Below are positions 1 through 9,018 of a DNA stretch of 64,000 bases, in pieces. The first letter of the stretch is position 1, and each line of letters opens with the position of its first letter. Both the position numbers and the translations under genes were made by a program. The DNA is from Rhyzopertha dominica (lineage: Eukaryota > Arthropoda > Insecta > Coleoptera > Bostrichidae): positions 5,022,001 through 5,086,000 of the forward strand of contig QCXZ01000075.1 in the NCBI GenBank assembly GCA_025024175.1, read 5' to 3'. Under the pieces are notes generated by a model. It worked only from the letters and a program-made list of their open reading frames with translations. It was not told the origin of the DNA and made no database searches.

Positions 1-1794
1 GGGGTGCCGTTCGTTAAACACCCTTGCTGACGCACGAGCACAGCTATGCTCAGCACCGTAAATAAAAATTATTTCTACCCTTTCGACAGTTGAATAAACC
101 ATTATCACTTGGACTCTCACTTTAAAATTTCACGCGATTTATAAAAAGGAATGTGAACAAAAAGATGGTCGTGCCAAAGAAGTAGCCAAAAAGTTGAAAC
201 AAAAAACTGGAAACACAAAGTAGATAATTATTTAGCCAATTCAGTATAAACTGTCGAGTTGCAATATCAAGTAATGTCGAAAGAAAATTTTAAGTATTTT
301 TGGCATTTTGCTTAGGTGTAACAATTATTTTTTAACAAGTTTTTTTAAGCTTAAGTAAGGACAATTTTTATTGTAACTACAAGACAATAAATTTTGTTAA
401 AAAAAGTCCAAAATATTCCATTTTATAAGCCACTTGCTACAATGCACTTTTTGACCCACTACCCCGGCAATGGGTAAAAAATAGTAAAACTAATTACATG
501 GCAAGACTCCTTGTGTAATAAGCTTTTAAATGATGTATCGTAAGATGGGTAGTTTCATTTAAAATTTTTGAAGGGGTATCTACCCCGCTAAGAGGGTAAG
601 CGCTTATCTCAAAGGTTGTCCCCCTGCAAACAAAAGTTAACCTGTTTTTGCAAAATTTTAAATTTTTCCTCTATTTAAAGTTATTTAAGGTGTGAAGTTT
701 TCAAAAAATCACCCTGTATGTATTACCTTGGGAGATCTGTTACCAGCACACGTACGATACTAATAAGGACAATAAGAATAATGAATTCGCGTTAATACAT
801 AAAACTTATACAGGTTTAGGCAAAAGTATGGAATAACTGTCTATTTCTGTATATATGAATTTTGCAGCAAAATTACTTTACGGTTTTTGCAGATTTGTAT
901 TGTCTTTTTGGTCCTTGGTGTATATTTTTAATGGTTTGACAACAGAAAATCTCGTTTTAGAAACACAAAAACACAAAATCTATAGTAATGGCGCAACTTG
1001 CTTCTGACAGTAAAATTAGTAGATGATATTTTAATTTGTTAACAGGCATAAAATGAAATGTAAAAGTATTGCCAGCCTTGATTATGGCGACCAGCAGCTA
1101 AATACAACTCAAGTATATTATATATAGTGACATGTAGTGAATTATTGCTTGAATTATTTTTTTATTAACGTAGATTATATTTTAATGACTTAACAGGCAT
1201 GGAATTGGACATTGACAATAAATAGCCGTCACGAATGTTACTTAAGTGTTGTAACGTTTTCAGACGAAGCATTGTCATTGCCTTCATAGGGTAAATTAAC
1301 CTTCACCGTCCTTAATACTTAATATACTATAAAAGTACTTGTGGTCATAACAACCTGAGCCTTGTTAATTGTTACACAGTCTACTATCTGCAGCCTTATT
1401 TAGTACATATATCCCTTCAGTTTCCCATAAACTGAACTATTAAACTTATTCTATTTTGGGCGTGATAGGCGATAAAATGAACGGACGCGTAACACCAGGC
1501 CATAACGACCGACTTAAGTGGTCGGTGCTCCAGATTTTGCNCTAACCAAGGTTGGAGTGTAATAATACTTTGTCCTGGTTTATTTTTCGTCGAAATAATG
1601 ACATTGTTTGAACGACTCCAAGGCATCAGCGTTAAGAGCAAGGACAAAGCTTAACGAATTTTTTGATTGGGGATATAAAACTTAACAATAAGTTACTAGC
1701 AATGCTGTAACCAATTTACAAACGAATTATTAAATATCCATCAGTTGCACAGGTACATAATACATTATAAGTCCTGTATGTACAAAAGATCCTC
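1..1794. other. AT-rich stretch without recognisable genes
   Basis: No frame here gives a convincing protein. The sequence near 706-716 (TCACCCTGTATG, whose reverse complement is CATACAGGGTGA) looks like the common terminus of non-autonomous insect DNA transposons, and similar ACAGGGTG ends occur near 28299, 41081 and 63207. The short open frame around 1417-1647 has no family signature that I recognise. Confidence 0.5.
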
Positions 1795-1990
1795 TTAGAA
1801 TTAACCCTGCTTTATGCATTAAAGTAGACTTTCCTTGTATTCCTTGTCATCGGCGAAGCTAATTATAGGGGGAGAAGTTCTGAAATACAACGAATCGTTC
1901 AGAAACGAGGTAAAAAGGACAGGTTTCAAGACTGTTCCTTGGGAAACACCAAAACTCACAGCTAACTTGCCAATACCATTCTTTTTGAAC
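1795..1990 (-). pseudogene. LINE reverse transcriptase remnant
   Basis: Minus-strand translation shows a decayed non-LTR reverse transcriptase palm: a GVSQGTVLKPVLF stretch (canonical GVPQGTVLGP) followed about 30 residues later by the catalytic motif FADD (codons near 1843-1860). The spacing and order are those of CR1/Jockey-type LINE RTs. No surrounding ORF survives, and both ends of the element are lost. It lies just outside the tail of the minus-strand Penelope-like copy, so it is probably older sequence that the PLE landed in or next to. The motifs are seen directly; the clade is inferred. Confidence 0.6.
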
Positions 1991-2057
1991 TGGATTAGGT
2001 TCTTCTGACATTAAACCAGTATAGATGTTGATGTTTATTTTGTGGAGTCCTGTTGTG

Positions 2058-2850
2058 TTAATTTTTCTTAATGTATTTATTTGTAGGTTCTGGCTCCTTA
2101 TTTTTATAAATTAAAGACACTTTTTTTTAATAATATAACAACATACAACCTGGCAAAATTCTTGAGCAGTATTTTAAAAAACATTATTAATAAAAACCAA
2201 TTTTATATTAAAAACTCTTTCGAATTTAAAAACAAAATTTCCAACATATATATTCCTAATAACTCTTTTTTCTTTAGCTAAGCTTTCGAATTTATTTAAA
2301 TTCTTCTTCAGAGCATCTACAATTCAACTTAATTAATACAACAAACTATATGGAACCTTATATATAGTTACAGAAATTTGAGGCTATGTGTAAGTTATAA
2401 ATATGCGCAACAGTGTTATTTTACGAAACATAATTTTTTTTTGCCATAAATGACTTGTGTCAAATAAATTAATTTTAATTTGTTTTTTATGTCATTTCCT
2501 TTGATAGCAGATATGTGTATATACTACTTAATTGTTGTGTGTCCGATTTTTTATTCATTACATTATTAATTTTGTTGATGTGGTACATTTCCAAGATTAG
2601 CCTTTTACTGGTATTAATTTCAGTATCTAATATTTTTACCCCATCCCAATCTATCGTGTGGTTGTTGTTGACCGCATGTGTGGCTAATGCACATCGGTCT
2701 CTTTTCATAGAAATATCGCTTTTATGCAATGATATTCTGTTCTTTACCCACTGAGATGTTTGACCCACATATATGCTATCACAAGTGTTACATTTTAAAC
2801 AGTAAATTACATTGGATCTAAATTTTGTTGGTGATTTGATTTTAATTTAG
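2058..2850 (-). mobile_element. Penelope-like element 3' end (copy B)
   Basis: The minus strand encodes the C-terminal GIY-YIG endonuclease of a Penelope-like retroelement, starting near 2850 with a CxxC pair, then IYVGQT, and running to a stop at 2487. PLEs join a telomerase-like RT to this endonuclease. The RT part is missing, so this copy is 5'-truncated. Downstream (2486 to about 2058) is its AT-rich 3' UTR, ending in about 70 bp that recur inverted at 20772-20841, which marks the element's 3' terminus. It lies head-to-head with copy A, which begins at about 2857 on the plus strand. Confidence 0.75.
2275..2311 (-). ncRNA. Possible degenerate hammerhead ribozyme core in PLE 3' UTR
   Basis: On the minus strand, CTGAAGA (fits CUGANGA) at 2311-2305 is followed after one extra A by a hairpin, GAATTT-AAAT-AAATTC (2303-2288). 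Next come GAAA (2287-2284), a minimal GC-TTA-GC hairpin, and a U-A cleavage-like position. This is the order of a type I hammerhead with a very short stem III, a motif known from PLEs. The bulged A after the first core strand and weak stem I pairing suggest a decayed copy or chance. Confidence 0.3.
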
Positions 2851-2856
2851 TAAACA

Positions 2857-3678
2857 ATGGGATCACCCATCTCAAGCAATATAGCACAAATAATAATGGA
2901 AGATCTAGAAATAACAATAACAAACAAAATAAATTATATATAATTTTATACAAGATATGTAGATGATCTATTCTTAATAATACCAAGAGACAAAGTAAAC
3001 GAAATTTTTAATTTGTTTAATAGTTATCATCCAAAATTACAATTTACCATAGAGACAGAAAAGAAAAACACAATTAACTATCTAGACCTTACACTAATTA
3101 AAAAAGATAAAATTCTCACAAAATGGTATTCAAAACCAACTGCATCGGGAAGACTACTAAATTACCATTCTAGCCACCCCTACAGACAAAAAATAGCTGT
3201 CCTAAACAACACTATACAACGAATAATAAAATTAACTAGTCCAGAACTTAGAATTGAAACTTTACATGCCGCTGCTAAAATACTAAAAAATAACAACTAC
3301 CCCACTAAATTAATAAGTAACTCAATAAAACAACAAACAGAAAAACTATACAATAGTATTCAATACGAAAAACAAGAAAAAAACACAAACATAACATACT
3401 TAACCTTACTATATATACCCCCACTCACTCAAAAAATAAAAAACCTACTAAAACCACATAACTTCCAAATTACATATAAACCAATTAACACAATTAAACA
3501 ATTCTACACACCGTTAAAAACAAAAATACCAAAAGAAACAAGAACACACACAATATACAGTATAAAATGTAAAGAATGTAACAAACAATATATATGACAT
3601 ACAGGACAATACAGACTACAACAACATAAAAATAATAACAACTACACAGCTTTAAAAAAACGTCACGAACAAACTGAC
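2857..3678 (+). pseudogene. Penelope-like RT and endonuclease, left part (copy A)
   Basis: From 2857 the plus strand reads the last part of a PLE reverse transcriptase: MGSPIS, one in-frame TAA, then the catalytic YVDD, and an NYLDLTL segment. Next comes the linker and the start of a GIY-YIG domain (CxxC followed by QYI). A second stop (TGA, 3595-3597) falls where the Gly of the YIG motif is expected. The endonuclease frame continues to 3678, where the Polinton interrupts it, and resumes at 20448. The N-terminal RT half is absent. Base composition is very A-rich compared with neighbouring elements. The element is inactive; the family assignment is firm. Confidence 0.8.
3673..3678 (+). repeat. 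Polinton target-site duplication, left copy
   Basis: ACTGAC immediately precedes the AG terminus of the Polinton and is repeated at 20442-20447 immediately after its CT terminus. Six base pairs is the duplication length typical of Polinton integrases. Confidence 0.95.
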
Positions 3679-3889
3679 AGTAGGACATATCTGTATGTTC
3701 TGTTGCAAAATTTTAATTGATAATTAATTGAAGTAATTAAGCATTTAATTAATTGACGCTAATGAACTTTTTCAGGATTTTTGATTATTTAATGTGTGGA
3801 TTTAGGTGGTGGGGGGGTTGGTGATGCGATGGATGATTGCTAGCTGATGAGAAATTGGAGTGGAACTTTTAATTTGATTATTTAGTTAT
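3679..3889 (+). repeat. Polinton left terminal inverted repeat
   Basis: The sequence from 3679 to about 3889 matches the reverse complement of 20231-20441, with a few indels and a cluster of mismatches near 3846-3857. It contains a C/T-poor GGTGGTGGGGGGGTTGG run. TIRs this long are normal for Polintons and are the binding and priming ends used by the integrase and protein-primed polymerase. Confidence 0.93.
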
Positions 3890-4301
3890 ATGAACTTATA
3901 TTGGACATTATATCCGATTAGATTATTTAGTTAAACTTTAAATGGAACATTGTAGTGGAAATAAATTGTGATGACGCATTGGTTATGTGATGAACGATTG
4001 TAGATGTTTTCTTAATGATTTTTAATTAGTCGATTAAATAATGAAGTGTTTACGTGTTATATGTTGAGCAAATCAACTTTGGTAGTGGATATAATTAGGA
4101 AATGAATAGAGGGTATGTAAAAAGGTTTTTTTTTCTTTGTAGTTGTTTAGGAAAAATAGAAAATATACAAATAGATGCGGAATATTTTTCATATATGTAT
4201 TTAGATGTAATTATACAACTAAAAGCCTATAAAATACAAAACTATAATAATAATAATAATAGTAATCGCTTAACACTAAGGTGAAGGGAAAAATTTACGA
4301 A

Positions 4302-5866
4302 TTATAAAAATAATGATGATGAAGGATGTGGATATGAGCGGGATTGGGTGCAGGAGGTGGGGGGGTTTTCGTGCTGGTTGAAGTTGGCATTGTATGGCGG
4401 CTGAGGATGTTCGGGAGCGGGTACAGGTGTAGGGGGGTGATAATGAGTCGGCTGGGGCTGCTCCCTTGGAGGCTGCGGGGGCGGTGGGACCTGTGGTGAC
4501 CTCGGTCTCATCACATGTCGTCCATAAGGATGATACCGGTGTCCCTGATGCATCGGAGGCACCGGTATCTCCGGAAATAGCGGATGAGCCGGCTGGGGTT
4601 GCTCCCTTGGAGGCTGCGGGGGCGGTGGGAACTCCGGTGACCTCGGTCTCATCACATGTCCATAAGGATGATACCGGTGTCCCTGATGCATCGGCGACAT
4701 CGGAGGCGCCGGTATCTCCGGAAATACCGGTAGGAGTGGTGGTGGTGATGGTGATTGAAACCTCAGTTCCGGTTCATCTTCGAACAGCGGTTCCGGAACT
4801 CCTCCCGCTATTCTTAATTGCTGCGCTCCAATTTCTAATCCCAAGAAGGAAAAACATTTTTCTTTAGTAATAATTGGTAAATTTTAAGTTATTGTTTAAT
4901 TTGTTACCTCCGTAATAGTTTTGACTACGCTCCTCCTCCAGAGCTGAAGACGGCAGAGGTTGAAAACCTGAACATAATGATAAAAAAGAAAAAAAACATA
5001 TTAGGAAATTAAATATAAGCTTAAGTTTAAGTAATCATTACCTGCCATCATCAACCTCTCTTCTACTCCCATGAACGGTCCATGATCGATGAATGACTCA
5101 TTTCCTCCTTTTTAAGAGAGAATTTGTAATTAGAATTAAATTCAACAGTATCTAAGAGTAACCGTATTTTACCTGCAAGAGTGTCCGACGTTACGCGTCT
5201 ACACGGTTCAACGGCTGCAGCGTTCAACCTTTGCACAGACGGGCCCGCTGTTGCCAGGGAAGGCAATCCAGGTACATCTGCAGAAAATACAAAAAATAGA
5301 TAACTTTTATATATGAGAGAACATGTACGCAAAATATGTCATTGTTAAATTCTTACCTGTGCTAGGTATCGCTGAGACATTCTGATCTGCATTAGGGCCA
5401 AGTTCTGCCAGATCATTATCATCTATGATGATTAATGATCTGGTAGAACTTGAAGCACCGCTTTGATCAGAGATTACATCGTTAACTCGATCATTTGAAT
5501 GAACGAATTCCCTCAGTAGATCTCTGATGTTTTGCAGATCAGGCATTGGAATCCGTCTCACCCCTGCTATAGAAATTCTGCAAAATGGACACTCGTGCCT
5601 GGGTGATCTTTCTGCACATGATAGGCACATTATGTGCCCGTTCATGCATTGGACTATTCTCCCGTCCATATACTCCAAGCAAATAAAACATTGGAATAGC
5701 TCTAGCAACAGCATTAGCAGAATGCCGAAGTTAATAAGTCTGTAAGAAATAATAATATTGTTAATTTAAAAAAAAGGGGGCGGAGGTATTGGTATGAAGA
5801 AGAAGAGTGGTTATCAAAAAAGACAAAAGGAAATCAATATACTTACAATAATTGTTGGCGATCCAT
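4302..5866 (-). CDS. Spliced RING-finger protein with proline-rich tail
   Basis: Six exons (5866-5847, 5739-5357, 5277-5173, 5107-5042, 4967-4908, 4861-4302) join through five short GT-AG introns (46-107 bp) into a single 397-codon frame. Introns 2 to 5 all fall in phase 1. Residues about 5-22 are hydrophobic. Residues 24-60 form a C3HC4 RING (C24, C27, C38, H42, C45, C48, C57, C60) whose first spacings match SIAH-type E3 ligases. The middle is Ser/Thr-rich. The tail from about residue 212 is rich in Pro and contains two ~47-residue tandem repeats. The role is inferred as a ubiquitin ligase, perhaps captured from a host and acting on host proteins. An alternative start is M16. No transcript evidence is available. 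Confidence 0.72.
4445..4729. repeat. Two-copy ~141-147 bp tandem repeat in RING gene exon 6
   Basis: 4445-4585 and 4586 to about 4729 are near-identical copies. Differences are a few substitutions and in-frame indels (a 3-bp loss in the CATGTCGTCCAT segment and a 6-9 bp insertion near 4691). In the protein this duplicates a block containing GHRYHPYG, VMRPRSP and PPPPQPPREQPQP. Frame-preserving indels suggest the coding frame was maintained after duplication. Confidence 0.85.
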
Positions 5867-5867
5867 G

Positions 5868-5900
5868 TCTCTCTACACACACACACACTGAACACGAAAA
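5868..5900 (-). promoter_or_regulatory. Likely RING gene start region with TCAGT initiator
   Basis: Reading the minus strand, TCAGT (5891-5887), the arthropod initiator consensus, lies about 22 bp before the ATG at 5866. It is followed by a (GT)n run in the 5' leader. An AATAAATC stretch about 25-30 bp further upstream could serve as a weak TATA element. Confidence 0.35.
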
Positions 5901-8038
5901 CTCTAGATTTATTTTCGAAGCACTGGTGTAAAAGCCTGTAACGCTTCAGATTTTATGCCTTTTTCCACCACTCCTCGAAAATACGGTTTTAGGGGGTTGT
6001 TTTCCACAAAAACGATGCTTAGCGGCGGTACCCTTTTAAAAATTTTTGTTCAAAATCAACTATTCCATTAAGTCACTGTCGGCTCGTGTACCGCTGACAA
6101 GGGTTAAGTGGTTAAGATTTACAACTTGTCCGTTCTTTGTGTAGTTGTTACTAGAACCGTACCCGTAAGCCAACAGGTTTAAACAAGTCTTTCGAAGTCC
6201 GGCACCAAGGAGCCAAAGCGTCAGAATTTATTTAAAATAAAACAAATTATTTCTCCAAAAAAGATAATACCGAACTAGGAATTTTTATAGTAGGTGTTCC
6301 AGCACAGTTTTTTTTTAGTACATAGTTACAGACAAATTACTGTAAAGCAGTTATAAATTGGTTGTATAACAATTATTATATAAAAAAAAAACAGTGTTAT
6401 AAAATATTGCGATATTACGTATTATGCAATGATACTGTTGCATTCAACAACTTCAAAGGGACCTCCCAGTGTTGTAATAACTGATTTGGCGGAAATGTTT
6501 TATTTTCCTAATGACTCGTTAAAGTTACAACCCATTGCTTCTTCAACAAAATAAGAAAGCATGCCCGCAGACCGAAAAACTAGATGTCATAAGATATGTG
6601 TAGTGTTGATTTCCTATTTTGTGTATCTTGTAGTTACAGAAAACTAAACTATTACCAATTAAAACTTTCTATAAAAAAAAACATATGTATATGTGTACAA
6701 AAACTTTTGAAGCGTCACCAACTTAATAAGTATTTCATCAATTAAGAGATAACTTAAAAAATACGACATAACCGTTTAATCATATGGCATTATAAACCTA
6801 ACTGGACTGCTTACAAACCTCATTTTATAATCAAATTTCCTTATAAATTTGATTGTTACGTTTTGGTAATTTTTTGTTGGCTTGTTACAATGGCGGCCAT
6901 ACATGTGATTAAAATCTAAAAAAAAAACAATAATATGGCTTCCGTTTTTTTATAAAAACACATATATCACAGAAAAATATCTGTAGAATAACACTGATTT
7001 TTACATGATAGAATCAAGGCTTAATAAAATAGTTTTATAAATGTTCACCGGGTGAAAATTCAGTGTTAAGTAACACATTTAAAAAAAAAACCCTTTATAA
7101 AATAGTTTGAACCATTCGAAAAATAGTTGTATAAAGCATTCTGTAATGTAGTCTTAATACTATTTTTTATATAATTTGCTGTGACAACGTTCTTAACACT
7201 AAACTATATAAGAATTTAATGTAATGAAGCTGAATACTCGTTAGGGAAAACCTTATAAAATAAAATAGACATCGGGGAACGCTAATAAAATAAAAAAAAT
7301 AGGTAAAGTTAATATGATCTGTTATTTGGAAATTATAAAATTATATATTGCTTATTGGGAAAAAATCCTTTGAGGTAAATTTTATCACCAGCAAGCAATT
7401 ACTTCGGCTTTCAGCATACAATTGCAATTTCAATTACACATTGCAATCTTAAGCTCACAGCAAGAAGCTAATGCGCTGTAGCAATGCATCGCATCAGTTT
7501 TTTTCCAGAAATGAACCAAAACGGTAAAAGAAGTCATTACTTCGGCTTTTAGCAAACAATAGCATTTCCATTTGAGTTAAGTGGTCAAGTATTTTCTCAG
7601 AACTTAGTAGCCCGTTCTATAAAACCCTTATTATTCTAGTCGTAAATACCCTCAACTGAGCAGCAAACACAAAGTCAACAGGCTCAAAAAAGTCTTTCAA
7701 AATCCGACATCACGGAGCCGAAGCGTTGGTCCAATCCTTCGGCTTTTAGCAGACAATAGCAATTCCAGTTATGCATTACAGTCTGAGCGGTTTGAGTAAA
7801 CCGCCATTGTGTAGGCTTTTAGCGAAACGAAAAAGTCGTTTCTACCTGTGGTTTCACTTAAGATTTATTGGTCGCGTGTCTAAATAGCATTTTGACAGGT
7901 TCATGTCAACCTCTAATAAGCTGAAGCCTCTTTCTAATGCACTTTAGGGAAAAAAACAAAAAGGAAAAATGACAGGTGCAATTTAGAAGAATAGCTACAA
8001 GTTCAAACCTGCATTCTGCTTCCTTTGTTGTAAGGCTG
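5900..8038. other. Polinton non-coding region with dispersed repeats
   Basis: I see no protein signature in over 2 kb between the divergent RING and small-ORF genes. CTTCGGCTTTTAGCA-type units occur near 7402, 7540, 7737 and (partial) 7814, each followed by an ACAATAGCAATTCC-like stretch. A longer degenerate block around 6110-6225 is echoed at about 7575-7725, sharing AAGTCTTTC, CGGAGCC and AAGCGT segments. This could be a regulatory or replication-related region, or decayed coding sequence. Confidence 0.5.
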
Positions 8039-8076
8039 TATAAAAAGGCGTTCGGTCCGTAGTTACACACAGTTAA
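8039..8076 (+). promoter_or_regulatory. TATA promoter of small Polinton gene
   Basis: TATAAAAAGG at 8039-8048 is followed about 32 bp downstream by an initiator-like ACACAGTTAA (8067-8076). The leader then runs to the ATG at 8222. The spacing is that of a standard RNA polymerase II core promoter. Confidence 0.55.
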
Positions 8077-8221
8077 CAAGCAGTCAAGAGAAAGCGTGGT
8101 TTATCTGTTGTGCGCGTTTTTTTTTGTTTTCCTTTTTTCTACACATATTTGCCTTTACGGCACTACTACTTTTTGCTGCTATATAAGGTATTGTAGTTTT
8201 TTTTTGTCGTTTTACTTAAAT

Positions 8222-8560
8222 ATGGAATATTTAAATGAAATTTCAACCAGTGCACCAAAAAGCCAGTCTCAAATTAAGCCAGAAGAATTAGTGCCGCAAC
8301 ATTGTTATGCAATCTTAAGAGCTAAGCAAACTCAAACCAAAAATGGTCTCTCTACGTACCTTATTATCAAAGTAGAGGAAGAGGGCAAAACTACTGAGAG
8401 GCTTTTGTTTTTACCAAGACGGCTGAATAATGGCTTCAGTGAAGAGTGTATTAATCTAATTAACAAAGAACCTAGTAAAAAGTATGTTAAGTTTCTAGGC
8501 TCTGCCAAAAGCTATTCTGGTGCTAAAGCATCTTATTTGTATGAGTTTGGTGATCTGTAA
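8222..8560 (+). CDS. Small conserved Polinton protein, possibly OB-fold-like
   Basis: A 112-aa product from the ATG at 8222; the frame is open further upstream but that part is an implausible Phe-rich leader. The middle contains YAILRAKQTQTKNG, a strand-rich YLIIKVEEEG section, then FLPRRLNNGFSEE and a C-terminal VKFLGSAKSYSGAKASYLYEF. I recall similar short proteins with an LPKR-type motif and alternating strands accompanying arthropod Polintons. An OB-like single-strand DNA-binding role would suit its place next to the polymerase, but this is inference. It is intact, lies 458 bp upstream of polymerase exon 1 on the same strand, and has its own TATA box. Confidence 0.65.
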   Translation: MEYLNEISTSAPKSQSQIKPEELVPQHCYAILRAKQTQTKNGLSTYLIIKVEEEGKTTERLLFLPRRLNNGFSEECINLINKEPSKKYVKFLGSAKSYSGAKASYLYEFGDL

Positions 8561-8916
8561 TTAACGCTGTTTTTTTTTTGCAAGTGCGAAAATTATTAGT
8601 TTAGTGCCTAGGTTGTAAGTCAAATTTTTAGTTAGTCAAAAATTGTAGTCTTAGAGGAAAATAAAAAAAAACATGCTCACCGCAGGTATGCAACGTAAAT
8701 AGTGCTAGTTTTTTCCTAACAATAATATAGTAAATACTTAGTGATCTACACTGGTAAGTACTGCATGTCATTTATTATCTTAATGTCACGTACTATCCAT
8801 GACGGAAGCAGACATTTGAACAGTCTGTTGTTGATGCTATTATTATTACTTTTATTACTATTATTAGATCATAGTATATATCATTGGCTATCTTACGTTA
8901 TCTCGCTTCTGTCATG

Positions 8917-8925
8917 TATAAAATA
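8917..8925 (+). promoter_or_regulatory. TATA box upstream of polymerase B
   Basis: TATAAAATA at 8917-8925, 94 bp before the polymerase start codon at 9019, in an otherwise non-coding stretch that also holds a TTA-rich simple repeat (8832-8866). This suggests the polymerase is transcribed separately from the small upstream gene. Confidence 0.45.
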
Positions 8926-9018
8926 GGGTGATGAAAAGTTAAAATGTTTAGCTTTTTTATTTTTCTCTCATGCATAAATGCAATTACTTACAGTGCAGTA
9001 CATTGACGGGAACACATC

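Noticed and set aside
1417..1647. Minus-strand open frame of 76 codons
   Set aside because: Contains an N and no recognisable motif; consistent with a chance frame.
2515..2754. Hydrophobic plus-strand frame resembling a membrane protein
   Set aside because: Antisense of the GIY-YIG coding sequence of PLE copy B; Leu/Ile richness comes from the A-rich complement.
4466..4867. 133-codon plus-strand open frame rich in Ala, Val and Ser
   Set aside because: It is the complement of the proline-rich exon 6 of the RING gene. Its repeats follow from that sequence, and it lacks a start context or homology.
5868..5890. (CA)n run as an independent microsatellite feature of interest
   Set aside because: Short and located in the likely leader of the RING gene; no further significance.
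8096..8221. Upstream extension of the small Polinton ORF, looking like a signal peptide
   Set aside because: It lies just after the predicted transcription start, has no ATG (GTG only), and consists of T-rich leader; the ATG at 8222 has the conserved-looking protein.
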